Shown in pieces: positions 1 through 6,945 of a stretch of DNA of 18,565 nucleotides (position 1 is the stretch's first letter; the number at the start of each line of letters is the position of its first letter). Source of the stretch: Aquiflexum sp041751335 (GTDB taxonomy: Bacteria > Bacteroidota > Bacteroidia > Cytophagales > Cyclobacteriaceae); NCBI RefSeq assembly GCF_041751335.1, contig NZ_JBGSXS010000463.1:1-18565 (forward strand), read 5' to 3'. The notes under the pieces were generated by a model that was not told where the DNA came from, did not search any database, and saw nothing but the letters and a program-made list of their open reading frames with translations. The translations under genes and the position numbers were made by a program.

Positions 1-496
1 AAACTACTGATTCCATGTCTTCCTTTTCAAAATAATCCCTGCAAAGTAATTCAGAGGTGAGTTTTGTGATATCATAAATATCTCTTGGATTGGGGGCAAG
101 CATTTCATCAACCCAAACTGCATTTTTTGGATCCACCATGGCATTGCCGTAAATTGAGGTTGTACTGATGTAAACAAATTTTTGAATTTTATTTTCAAGA
201 CTGGCCTGTAATAAATTAAACGTTCCGTTAATATTTGTTCTGATAAAATCTTCTCTGGGGAAATCCAAAGCATAATGTTTACCATGTATGGCGGCGGAAT
301 GGATGACACCATCCATTCCGTCTATGGCATTTTGAACTTCAAAAGGATTACTGATATCAATAATTTTATCCGTAGTCCGTGAGGGAATGATATCTATTCC
401 TGTAACAGTATAATTCTTTGACCTGAGTTGGAGTACGACTTCTTTACCCAATTGACCTGAAGACCCGGTCACTAAAATATTTTTTATCAATTTCAT
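1..496 (-). CDS. NAD-dependent epimerase/dehydratase, 3' end cut by window edge
   Basis: The frame is open from an ATG at 496 down to base 2, giving 165 codons with no stop, so the C-terminus lies outside the window. The protein is an extended short-chain dehydrogenase/reductase with a Rossmann fold. The glycine-rich NAD(P) loop TGSSGQLG is at residues 10-17, an acidic residue ending the second strand is D35, and HSAA is at 66-69. The active-site strand STTSIYG is at 111-117 and the catalytic pair Y141-x3-K145 is in YDITK. Such enzymes epimerise, dehydrate or reduce nucleotide sugars or related substrates; the substrate-binding C-terminal half is missing, so no substrate can be assigned. It diverges from the following plus-strand genes. 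The family call is firm; the exact role is open. Confidence 0.9.
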   Translation of the reverse strand, partial: MKLIKNILVTGSSGQLGKEVVLQLRSKNYTVTGIDIIPSRTTDKIIDISNPFEVQNAIDGMDGVIHSAAIHGKHYALDFPREDFIRTNINGTFNLLQASLENKIQKFVYISTTSIYGNAMVDPKNAVWVDEMLAPNPRDIYDITKLTSELLCRDYFEKEDMESVV

Positions 497-713
497 ATTT
501 TCTTAAACCATGAAGACCAAATCAAAATAAAAGCCTGATAATAAACAACTGATAATTCAATCTTTTCCGCACCTATTTTTGGATAAATATACAGCGACGA
601 ATTTTTAATAATGGGTTAAATACATTATGGATTCAGATGAAATAAAAAAAATGACAGAAAAATAAATAGCGCAAGATTCGGGTGTAATCAATCTTTTTAA
701 CCGTGTTTTTTGA
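497..713. other. AT-rich spacer between divergent epimerase and gene remnant
   Basis: No reading frame of convincing length is present. A TATTTTTG octamer at 574-581 matches the Bacteroidota -7 consensus TAnnTTTG on the plus strand, but no TTTG lies at a suitable distance upstream, so it is weak as a promoter. Nothing else recognisable was seen. Confidence 0.5.
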
Positions 714-920
714 AGAAAAAAGTTAAAACGAATTGTTAGTTTGTTTTTAATTATCGGTATTCAGGAATGCTTGGCCCAGGATATTTTCCCTCCACCTGTT
801 ACAAAAAAATCTGTTCAAGCCATTCACATTAATGGGGAAATCAAAATTGACGGAAAGTTGGAAGAGTCTGAATGGGACCTTGCACAATTGTTGCCGATCT
901 CATTTGCATTAAATGTATAA
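714..920 (+). pseudogene. Remnant of secreted CBM9/DUF5916-like protein (N-terminus only)
   Basis: The frame starting just after a TGA at 711-713 stays open for 68 codons to a TAA at 918-920, but contains no ATG. Its beginning, RKKLKRIVSLFLIIG, is a basic plus hydrophobic signal-peptide core, followed by a likely cleavage region ending in LAQD. After a proline-rich linker (FPPPVTKK) comes AIHINGEIKIDGKLEESEW, which matches the opening strands of the CBM9-like domain of DUF5916 membrane-associated proteins (pattern: I-DGkLdE-W). The family normally runs to several hundred residues; here the frame ends about 15 residues after the motif. Both the start codon and nearly all of the protein are missing, so this looks like a decayed or rearranged gene. 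The remaining doubt is whether a non-ATG start gives a short expressed peptide. Confidence 0.6.
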
Positions 921-939
921 AATAGTTTAATTTATTTTT

Positions 940-1656
940 ATGCCATCAGAAGAAACTACATCAATCAGTAATTCATGGGAAATTAATGCTGAGGAATGGA
1001 TCAGGGTGTTAAAGGAACAAAAGATACCTTCAAGGGAAATTACTAATCCTGCTATTATAAACCATGTTCTGGGTTTCAAGTTGAAAAATATCTTGGACTT
1101 AGGATGTGGAGAAGGTTGGTTATGCAGGGCTTTGTCTTCAAAGGCAATTAAGACTTTCGGGGTAGATGGTTCGGAAAGGTTGATTTTAGAAGCATCGGAA
1201 AAAGGAAAATCATCAAACTATCAATGTCTGAGCTTTGAAGATATTATAAACGGGGCCAAAATCAATGGAGCTCCTTATGAAGGAATTATATTCAATTTTT
1301 GTCTCTATGAGAAATCAATGACTGAAAGGTTATTGATAAAAATTGATGAATTATTGGTAAATGATGGGTATGTATTCATACAAACCCTGCATCCATTCAC
1401 TTTTTACAAAAACGGACAGGCTTATAAAAGTGATTGGGTCAATGATTCATGGAAAGGACTGCCTGGAAATTTTAAAATGCCCCATCGATGGTATTTTCGT
1501 ACTTTGGAGGATTGGATATTTTTATTTCAAAAGACGGGATATACAATGATTAATTTGAAAGAGCCCAAAAGTGTTGAAGCTGAATTACCTTCCAGTATAA
1601 TTTTTACACTAAAAAAATCCAATGGAATCTCTGAAATAGAAGAGATCAAACTTTAG
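940..1656 (+). CDS. Class I SAM-dependent methyltransferase
   Basis: A 238-residue cytosolic protein with the Rossmann-like methyltransferase fold. Motif I, LDLGCGEGW, is at residues 52-60, and the acidic residue that usually binds the SAM ribose is D76 in FGVDGS. A 'FNFCLYEK' strand near 118-125 corresponds to motif II. The region after about residue 145 carries aromatic and basic residues typical of a substrate-binding insertion. The substrate is unknown; the overall pattern is UbiG/Tam-like, which covers many small-molecule methylases. The ATG at 940 follows the remnant of another gene by 19 bases, so its promoter may lie within that remnant. The stop is only 16 bases before the next methyltransferase, which suggests co-transcription. 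There is no Shine-Dalgarno site, as usual in this phylum. Confidence 0.85.
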   Translation: MPSEETTSISNSWEINAEEWIRVLKEQKIPSREITNPAIINHVLGFKLKNILDLGCGEGWLCRALSSKAIKTFGVDGSERLILEASEKGKSSNYQCLSFEDIINGAKINGAPYEGIIFNFCLYEKSMTERLLIKIDELLVNDGYVFIQTLHPFTFYKNGQAYKSDWVNDSWKGLPGNFKMPHRWYFRTLEDWIFLFQKTGYTMINLKEPKSVEAELPSSIIFTLKKSNGISEIEEIKL

Positions 1657-1672
1657 TAACATTCAAGAAACT

Positions 1673-2434
1673 ATGAAAAAATCAACAGTTAAAGAAATCA
1701 GGACACGTTTTGACAAAGATGTAGAAAGGTTCAGTAATCTACAAAAAGGGCAGACATCCACTGTGGATGCAGTGGCAACATTGGAAATATTGTCAGATTC
1801 AGCAAAATACCTATGCCCCGGAGCGCGGGATATTTTGGATATAGGATGTGGAGCAGGTAACTACACCCTCAAAATATTGGAAAAGATTCCAAATCTGAAT
1901 TGTACCCTGATAGATTTAAGCCAACCCATGCTGGACAAAGCACGAGAGCGGGTTTCAAATGCTACGGATGGTGAAGTAATATGCTCTCCCACGGATGTAA
2001 GAGATTTCCCTGTTAATGAGGAAAGTTTTGACATTATAACTGCCGGGGCTGTGCTCCATCATTTGCGCGATGAGTCGGAATGGGAAGCTGTATTCAAGAA
2101 GTTATTTTCGCTGTTAAAGCCAGGAGGAGTTTTGCTTATTTCAGACCTCGTAGTGCAAACCCTCAAACCATTGAATAAACTCATGTGGGAACGGTATGCC
2201 GACTACCTGAAAAATCTTAATGGAGAAGCCTATCAAAAAGATGTGTTTGCCTACATCGTGGAAGAAGACAGCCCGAGAAGCTATGAATTTCAGCAAAGGA
2301 AACTGAATGAGGCAGGTTTTGCCTACGTTGAGATATTGCATAAAAACATGTGCTTTGCAACTTTTTGTGCCGTCAAAGAAAAATCAGGTGGAGAACTGGA
2401 ATTGATGGCACCTGGGGAAACTGTACCGGAATAA
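1673..2434 (+). CDS. Class I SAM-binding protein, CmoA-like methyltransferase
   Basis: A 253-residue protein with SAM-fold motifs: ILDIGCGAGNY at about 54-64, acidic D81 in LIDLSQPML, the AVLHH strand at 126-130 and LKPGGVLLIS at 148-157. The N-terminal RFDKDVERF and the C-terminal half (a long helix around ERYADYL, then a KLNEAGFAYVEI and CFATFCAVK ending) follow the order and length of CmoA, the carboxy-SAM synthase of tRNA wobble-uridine modification, as I remember that family. The internal sequence differs enough that a separate methyltransferase of the same subfamily is more likely than true CmoA, and no CmoB gene is in the window. It lies 16 bases behind another methyltransferase, probably in one transcript. 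The last 15-20 residues are acidic and likely disordered. Confidence 0.8.
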   Translation: MKKSTVKEIRTRFDKDVERFSNLQKGQTSTVDAVATLEILSDSAKYLCPGARDILDIGCGAGNYTLKILEKIPNLNCTLIDLSQPMLDKARERVSNATDGEVICSPTDVRDFPVNEESFDIITAGAVLHHLRDESEWEAVFKKLFSLLKPGGVLLISDLVVQTLKPLNKLMWERYADYLKNLNGEAYQKDVFAYIVEEDSPRSYEFQQRKLNEAGFAYVEILHKNMCFATFCAVKEKSGGELELMAPGETVPE

Positions 2435-2510
2435 AAATCCTATACCTGAAATTAAAAGAATAATGCCGAGTATTCCTTACAGTTAATAGTAACAGGATAA
2501 CAGAAAGAGT

Positions 2511-2972
2511 ATGATCAATAGTGAAGTAAAAAAATATATAGACAAAAGCGTGCTAAGCTGGCTGGCTACCGTTAATGAGTTAAATGAGCCAAATGTCTCG
2601 CCAAAAGAAGTTTTTACTTATGATGGTGAGCATACCCTGCTCATTGCTAACATTGCATCTCCTGTCAGTATCAAAAATATCCGGGAAAACCCAAATGTGT
2701 GTATAAGCTTTATTGATGTATTTATTCAGAAAGGATTTAAAATAAAAGGAACGGCCAGGGTAATTGAAAAAAAGGATGCTGGATTTGAAAAAAAAGCAAA
2801 GCTCCTGACAGATTTGTTTACGGATAATTTTCCAATCATATCCGTGATAGAGGTGAATGTAAAAAAGGTAGATCAGATTCAGGCCCCCAGCTATTTTTTA
2901 TATCCGGAAAAGACTGAACAATCCCAAATTGAAAGTGCTATGAAAACATATAAAGTAAAACCTATTGATTAA
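2511..2972 (+). CDS. Pyridoxamine 5'-phosphate oxidase-like flavin-binding protein
   Basis: A 153-residue protein with the layout of the PNPOx-like FMN split-barrel family. The opening SWLATVNELNEPNVSPK (about residues 16-32) is the usual first barrel strand and conserved N-x-SPK turn. LLIANIASPVSIKNIRENP (about 44-62) is the typical phosphate/FMN-contacting segment, and FKIKGTARVIE (about 76-86) is the 'kG-A-v' barrel strand. Members are general FMN- or F420-binding oxidoreductases or storage proteins rather than necessarily vitamin B6 enzymes, and this one lacks the full-length PdxH architecture. It is followed 73 bases downstream by a Crp/Fnr regulator gene on the same strand, which may be co-transcribed. 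The specific substrate is unknown. Confidence 0.85.
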   Translation: MINSEVKKYIDKSVLSWLATVNELNEPNVSPKEVFTYDGEHTLLIANIASPVSIKNIRENPNVCISFIDVFIQKGFKIKGTARVIEKKDAGFEKKAKLLTDLFTDNFPIISVIEVNVKKVDQIQAPSYFLYPEKTEQSQIESAMKTYKVKPID

Positions 2973-3045
2973 AAAAATAGATACATCAATTCCAAAGCTT
3001 GATGGTTTTCTTATTTGAACAACATGTTTAACCAAATACTCTGTC

Positions 3046-3621
3046 TTGAAATCTGACCTTATTCTTTCCAATATCTGTCAATACATCTCATTATCACCTG
3101 TGGAAAAGGAGTATTTCCTTAACCTGTTGGAGGAAGAGAATTTGAGCAAAAAAGAGTTTCTTCTTAGTCAGGGGGAATCTTGTAATCATATCTACTTTGT
3201 CAATTCAGGAATACTTAGGGCCTTCCATATCAATCAGGATGGAAAAGATGCTACAGTGATGTTTGCTGTGAAAGATTGGTGGATCACAGATATGTATTGT
3301 TTCTTAAATGTTCTTCCGTCAATGGTGAACATCCAGGTTGTGGCGCCCTGCAGTGTTTTGAAATTGTCAAAAAATAACCTTGACAAACTATATGATGAAA
3401 TACCAATGTTCAATAAGTTCTTTAGAATTCTGATGCAGAATGCCTATTGCAGGGAACAGTTAAGGACTATACAAAACCTTTCTTTGCCTGCATTGGAGAG
3501 ATATGAGCAATTTATCAAAAAATACCCTCACATCGCCAATGCCGTTGCACTGAAACAAATTGCCTCTTATTTGGGCATCACCCCGGAGTTTTTAAGTGCA
3601 ATTAGGGCAAAGAAGGATTGA
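3046..3621 (+). CDS. Crp/Fnr-family transcriptional regulator (TTG start)
   Basis: A 191-residue regulator with an N-terminal cyclic-nucleotide-binding-type beta-barrel (about residues 20-115, including FLLSQGESCNHIYFVNSGILR without the break) and a C-terminal winged helix. The recognition region ALKQIASYLGITPEFLSAIR is at 168-187, closely matching the Bacteroidota Crp group. The frame has no ATG upstream of the domain: going back from 3046 it meets a TGA at 3016-3018, so TTG at 3046 (followed by KSDLILSNI) is the only start that preserves the expected N-terminus. The arginine/serine pocket of classical cAMP-binding Crp is not evident, so the ligand, if any, is unknown. The N-terminus lacks the cysteine cluster of oxygen-sensing Fnr. 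Targets may include the flavin protein gene just upstream. Confidence 0.88.
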   Translation: MKSDLILSNICQYISLSPVEKEYFLNLLEEENLSKKEFLLSQGESCNHIYFVNSGILRAFHINQDGKDATVMFAVKDWWITDMYCFLNVLPSMVNIQVVAPCSVLKLSKNNLDKLYDEIPMFNKFFRILMQNAYCREQLRTIQNLSLPALERYEQFIKKYPHIANAVALKQIASYLGITPEFLSAIRAKKD

Positions 3622-3695
3622 AGAATGAATTCAATTTCTTAATATATCTTATTTTTTTAAGGCTTAAGAAGACATTATTTTGAAAAAAAAACATT

Positions 3696-4052
3696 ATGCT
3701 AATCCTAATTGCAGGGCCATATCGAAGTGGCACCAATGATGATCCTATCCTCATCAAAGAAAACCTTGACAAACTTGAAGCTATGGCATTGCCTATTTTC
3801 AGAAAAGGGCATGTTCCCATGATTGGGGAATGGGTGGCCTTGCCCTTGCTTCATCTTGCCGGATCTCAAAAGCCGGGTGATGATGTCTGGAACGAGATCC
3901 AATATCCTGTAGCACATCGGCTGCTCGAAAAATGTGATGCCGTCCTGAGAATTTCCGGTGAATCCAAGGGAGCGGATAAAGATGTTGAAATAGCAAAAGC
4001 AAGAGGTCTCAAAGTATATTATCACATCAAAGATATTCCTGATGCAGAATAA
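3696..4052 (+). CDS. DUF4406 / nucleoside 2-deoxyribosyltransferase-like protein
   Basis: A 118-residue cytosolic protein. The start, LILIAGPYRSG (residues 2-12), is the N-terminal strand and glycine loop of the nucleoside 2-deoxyribosyltransferase-like fold. The middle carries a GEWVALPLLHLAGSQ segment. The C-terminal CDAVLRISGESKGADKDVEIA (about 80-100, quoted region broken by a glycine-rich turn) gives the acidic residues that bind ribose in the family. It belongs to the small DUF4406-type group, for which I know no settled reaction; N-glycosidic bond cleavage of a nucleotide is the natural guess by fold. Its last 11 bases overlap the start of the NudK-type gene in another frame, a strong sign of translational coupling and a shared nucleotide-linked role. 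Confidence 0.75.
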   Translation: MLILIAGPYRSGTNDDPILIKENLDKLEAMALPIFRKGHVPMIGEWVALPLLHLAGSQKPGDDVWNEIQYPVAHRLLEKCDAVLRISGESKGADKDVEIAKARGLKVYYHIKDIPDAE

Positions 4053-4623
4053 ACGGGTAAAAAACCTTAAGAAAGAACTGCTTTCTGACAATTGGTACCG
4101 TTTGGAAAAGGTAACTTTTGATTACCAATTAAGTAATGGCAAATGGGAATCCCAAACCAGAGAGGCTTATGACCGTGGCAATGGAGCAACCATACTCCTT
4201 TACAACATATCAAAAAAGACTGTTATCCTTACCAGGCAATTCCGTCTGCCTACCTATCTAAACGGTAACTTAACAGGCATGCTGATCGAAGCTTGCGCCG
4301 GATTATTGGACAGAGACAACCCGGAAGACTGTATCAGAAAAGAGACTGAGGAAGAAACAGGTTACCGGATCAAATCGGTTCAAAAAGTATTCAAAGCCTA
4401 TATGTCCCCTGGTTCAGTGACAGAAATCCTGCATTTTTTCGTAGCCGAATACACCGAGGAAATGAAAATATCCGGTGGAGGTGGGGTCAAAGAAGAACAG
4501 GAAAACATTGAGGTGTTGGAAATTCCCTTTTCGGAAGCTTATGCTATGATTGCAACCGGGGAAATTTGTGATGGTAAAACCATTATGTTGCTTCAGTATT
4601 TGAAATTGAATAATCTTATTTAA
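4042..4623 (+). CDS. nudK: NudK-type Nudix hydrolase (GDP-mannose pyrophosphatase-like)
   Basis: A 193-residue Nudix enzyme. The N-terminal part (RGNGATILLYN at 46-55, ILTRQFRLP at 62-70) is the dimer-forming strand region of the ADP-ribose/GDP-mannose pyrophosphatase group. The Nudix box spans about 87-108; its metal-binding core KETEEETGY (100-108) fits REUxEExGU with lysine in the R position. The spacing from the leading glycine G87 is one residue shorter than the strict consensus, which I believe is usual for NudK. YMSPGSVTEILHFF (120-133) and the closing GEICDGKT-MLLQYL (173-186) are strongly NudK-like. NudK cleaves GDP-mannose to GMP and mannose-1-phosphate; other NDP-sugars are possible substrates. 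It overlaps the preceding DUF4406 gene by 11 bases. The gene symbol is assigned by motif resemblance. Confidence 0.85.
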   Translation: MQNKRVKNLKKELLSDNWYRLEKVTFDYQLSNGKWESQTREAYDRGNGATILLYNISKKTVILTRQFRLPTYLNGNLTGMLIEACAGLLDRDNPEDCIRKETEEETGYRIKSVQKVFKAYMSPGSVTEILHFFVAEYTEEMKISGGGGVKEEQENIEVLEIPFSEAYAMIATGEICDGKTIMLLQYLKLNNLI

Positions 4624-4740
4624 TAGCTTGATATTCTAGTTTTTAATCCTTTTTAAAGGGCGAAAAAGATTCATATTTCAGATAAATTCATCCCATTTAA
4701 TGTATCTGGTCTAATTTCCAATTCTTGACATTACGATGGA

Positions 4741-4748
4741 TAATTTTG
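4741..4748 (+). promoter_or_regulatory. Possible Bacteroidota -7 promoter element
   Basis: TAATTTTG matches the TAnnTTTG -7 consensus and lies 55 bases before the VOC gene start, leaving a 5' leader of about 50 bases. The -33 TTTG partner is absent; only a TTG at 4725-4727 lies nearby, with short spacing. It is a weak call based on one element. Confidence 0.25.
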
Positions 4749-4803
4749 ACCAATAGTTGAAAAAAAGTTAAAATTAATGGGAAACTTTAATTAAATATTA
4801 GGT

Positions 4804-5202
4804 ATGAAAAAAGTCAAAATTGAACATATCGCTATTTGGACAGCTGAATTGGAAATCATGCGGTCCTTTTATCAAAATTATTTTGGTTTCGAGTGTAATC
4901 AAAAATACGTCAATGAGAAAAAAGGATTCAGTTCCTATTTTCTATCTTTTCCTGAGGGTTGCAGGTTAGAACTCATGCATTCAGAAAAGTTGAATGTTGA
5001 GGGACAGCATCACGACAGAATAACAGGTGGCTATGCCCACATCGCTTTTTCTTTGGGTTCCAGGGAGGCGGTGGACTCCATGACAGAAAAACTCATCAGT
5101 GATGGTTTTGAAAAACTGGATGGTCCTAGGATGACCGGAGATGGATATTATGAAAGTGTTTTTTTTGATCCTGAAAGAAATACTATTGAGCTTACCATTT
5201 GA
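4804..5202 (+). CDS. VOC-superfamily protein (glyoxalase/bleomycin-resistance fold)
   Basis: A 132-residue protein made of two beta-alpha-beta-beta-beta modules. The expected metal ligands sit at H8 (IEHIAIW), E56 (RLELM), H79 (YAHIAFS) and E129 (TIELTI), so a functional divalent-metal site is likely. FYQNYFGFE (22-30) and GYYESVFFDPERN (114-126) are characteristic helix and loop segments. The closest remembered relatives are YaeR/SMU1112c-type VOC proteins of similar length. Members include lyases, dioxygenases and antibiotic-sequestering proteins, so the reaction cannot be fixed. The next gene, encoding a secreted glycolipid-binding-family protein, starts 20 bases downstream and is probably in the same transcript. 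Confidence 0.88.
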   Translation: MKKVKIEHIAIWTAELEIMRSFYQNYFGFECNQKYVNEKKGFSSYFLSFPEGCRLELMHSEKLNVEGQHHDRITGGYAHIAFSLGSREAVDSMTEKLISDGFEKLDGPRMTGDGYYESVFFDPERNTIELTI

Positions 5203-5222
5203 ATCATTGCAAACATTGAATC

Positions 5223-5846
5223 ATGAAAAAAAAACTTTTTTCGCTTTTTCTATTTTCTTGGGGAATTCTGACGTTAGCAACTGCCCAGCAATTCATCAAT
5301 TTATGGGAAGGTACTTCCATGAAAACATTTGAATTCAATCATGTAAAAATTGCGGAATCCATTTATATCAACAGTCAGGTGACAGGTCAAGGTTTTGATA
5401 TTCCTCTCAATATTGAATATGAGTTAGAAGTAGACCATCTATGGCAGGTCAGGGAAGTCTATATTCATTTCAAATCAAAAGACAATTTTGAAATTAGGCT
5501 TAGTAGAAAAGATGATGGAAAATGGAGTGACTCCAATGGCGCAATTATTGACCAGCTTGAAGGGTGTACCGATATTGACATTACTGTTACGCCCTTTACT
5601 AATTCACTCCCAATAAACAGACTTAAACTTAACGAAGGGGAGTCTGAAGAAATCAAAGTAGTGTATATTGATCTTCCCAATAACAAGTTTTTCCCTGTGA
5701 ATCAAAGGTACAGTAACTTGGGCAATGGACTATATTTATATGAAAATCTGGATAATGGTTATAGAGAAGTTATTTTAGTAGATCAGGACGGCTTTGTTAA
5801 ATATTATCCGGATTTTTGTCATAGGATTTCTAAAACCCAGTATTGA
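5223..5846 (+). CDS. Secreted protein of the putative glycolipid-binding family (DUF1089)
   Basis: A 207-residue protein. Residues 1-22 form a signal peptide (KKK, hydrophobic core, A-T-A-Q end), so export to the periplasm is expected. The mature part matches PF06475/DUF1089: WEG at 28-30, a YELEVDHLWQVREV strand with W74, the family hallmark LEGCTDIDITVTPFTNSLPI at 112-131, then QRYSNLGNGLYLY and a closing VDQDGFVKYYPDF. The name 'glycolipid-binding' derives from structural resemblance, and no function is established that I know of. Members I recall are mostly cytosolic and begin close to the WEG segment; the added signal peptide is therefore notable. It lies 20 bases after the VOC gene and is probably co-transcribed. 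It converges on the AraC gene at 6004. Confidence 0.8.
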   Translation: MKKKLFSLFLFSWGILTLATAQQFINLWEGTSMKTFEFNHVKIAESIYINSQVTGQGFDIPLNIEYELEVDHLWQVREVYIHFKSKDNFEIRLSRKDDGKWSDSNGAIIDQLEGCTDIDITVTPFTNSLPINRLKLNEGESEEIKVVYIDLPNNKFFPVNQRYSNLGNGLYLYENLDNGYREVILVDQDGFVKYYPDFCHRISKTQY

Positions 5847-6003
5847 TTTTTTCTTCGGAGACTTTTAAAATGAAATCTTGTTACGTTAATCATCAAATCT
5901 CGGTGAATTAAAGATGCAATCTAAACCCGTTGATCAAATGGCTAAGGTTCAGATTTTTTGGATGAACCTATTACTTCATTCTATTTTCATAGGAAAAGAA
6001 AAT

Positions 6004-6807
6004 TTAAAAAAGATAACTTATCGGATACTCTTTTTTTTGGTAATTGGATGGCAGTTCATCTGTGAATTTTTTAAACTCCCGGATGAAATGAGGTTGATCG
6101 AAATAATTGAATTCATACGCTATTTCAGTCAGTTTCTGCCTATTGGCCTTAACTTCTGATAATGCCTTCTGAAATTTCAAAATCCTTTGGAATAGCTTTG
6201 GGCTTAGTCCGATTTTTTCTGCAAAGATCAATTCAAGATACCTTCTGCTGATATTTAGTTCATCACAAAGAATGGAAATGTCCGCAGGCGTTTCCAAAGT
6301 TAATTTTGACATGGCAAATTCCAACAACTTATTTTTAGGTTCATAGGTATGTACAATCAGTTTTCTTTCAAAAAAAGCATTTATAAATGTGATCAATTGA
6401 TTTACATCGCCTTTAAAATTCAATTCCTGAATCCGACCCAAAAAAGGGGCTTCAAAAAAATCGTTTAACTGTATCGCTTTATCTGTGAAATGTCCTACGG
6501 GAATATTGGAAAAATTTGAGAAACCATGAGGATGAAACCATATCCCAAAGCATTTACCTTTACCTGCTGCCATTACTTCCAGAGGCTCGGTAATCTGACC
6601 AATTACTTTTGCCCAATATTCTTTTTTGCCATTCCTATAAAAGTCAACATCAAAATTGAAAATCATTTCAATGCAACCGTCAGCAAAAAAAACATCACGT
6701 GTTTTCCTTCCAAAGTCACCTTCCAATATATAATAACATTTTATAAAAGGCTGTAGAACCTGTGACGGGGGAAAATAATTCAAGGTGAGTTTGCTGGAAT
6801 CTTTCAT
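6004..6807 (-). CDS. AraC-family transcriptional regulator (DUF6597-type N-terminus)
   Basis: A 267-residue cytosolic regulator. The N-terminal 130 residues (PPSQVLQPFIKCYYILEG at 13-30, DGCIEMIFNF at 43-52, a GIWFHPHGF segment at 88-96) match the sensor-like domain often found with Bacteroidota AraC proteins. The C-terminal double helix-turn-helix covers about 175-260: ISILCDELNISRRYLELIF for the first motif, and LTEIAYEFNYFDQPHFIREF for the second. The latter contains the family's A-x-x-x-G/N-Y/F-x-x-x-x-F-x-R-x-F pattern. The ligand is unknown. The gene is monocistronic, facing the plus-strand gene ending at 5846. A -7-like TAGTTTTG lies about 80 bases before the start at 6889-6896. Confidence 0.9.
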   Translation of the reverse strand: MKDSSKLTLNYFPPSQVLQPFIKCYYILEGDFGRKTRDVFFADGCIEMIFNFDVDFYRNGKKEYWAKVIGQITEPLEVMAAGKGKCFGIWFHPHGFSNFSNIPVGHFTDKAIQLNDFFEAPFLGRIQELNFKGDVNQLITFINAFFERKLIVHTYEPKNKLLEFAMSKLTLETPADISILCDELNISRRYLELIFAEKIGLSPKLFQRILKFQKALSEVKANRQKLTEIAYEFNYFDQPHFIREFKKFTDELPSNYQKKEYPISYLF

Positions 6808-6888
6808 AATAAAATTTAGATTTCCGTTTTACAATATACTTTTAATGCCAATTAATTACAAATTCGTTCAGGTTGGTTTTGGCATCTC

Positions 6889-6896
6889 CAAAACTA
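6889..6896 (-). promoter_or_regulatory. Possible -7 promoter element of AraC gene
   Basis: On the minus strand the bases read TAGTTTTG, fitting TAnnTTTG, 82 bases before the AraC start. No TTTG was found at the -33 position, so support is partial. The same octamer occurs upstream of the beta-barrel gene at 9219-9226. Confidence 0.25.
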
Positions 6897-6945
6897 TAAA
6901 ATCATCTATTTTTGGTTTTTTTAGGTAGAAGTACTTGACAATGAT

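Noticed and set aside
4..312. 102-codon minus frame
   Set aside because: It lies in a different frame from the epimerase that runs open from 496 to the window edge with full Rossmann motifs; this frame is a shadow.
4648..4659. CCTTT-TT-AAAGG as terminator after the NudK-type gene
   Set aside because: The loop would be only two bases and no T-run follows, so an intrinsic terminator is not supported.
5914..6159. 81-codon plus frame
   Set aside because: It overlaps the 3' half of the AraC gene antisense, has no recognisable motif, and its hydrophobicity mirrors the complement of the HTH region.
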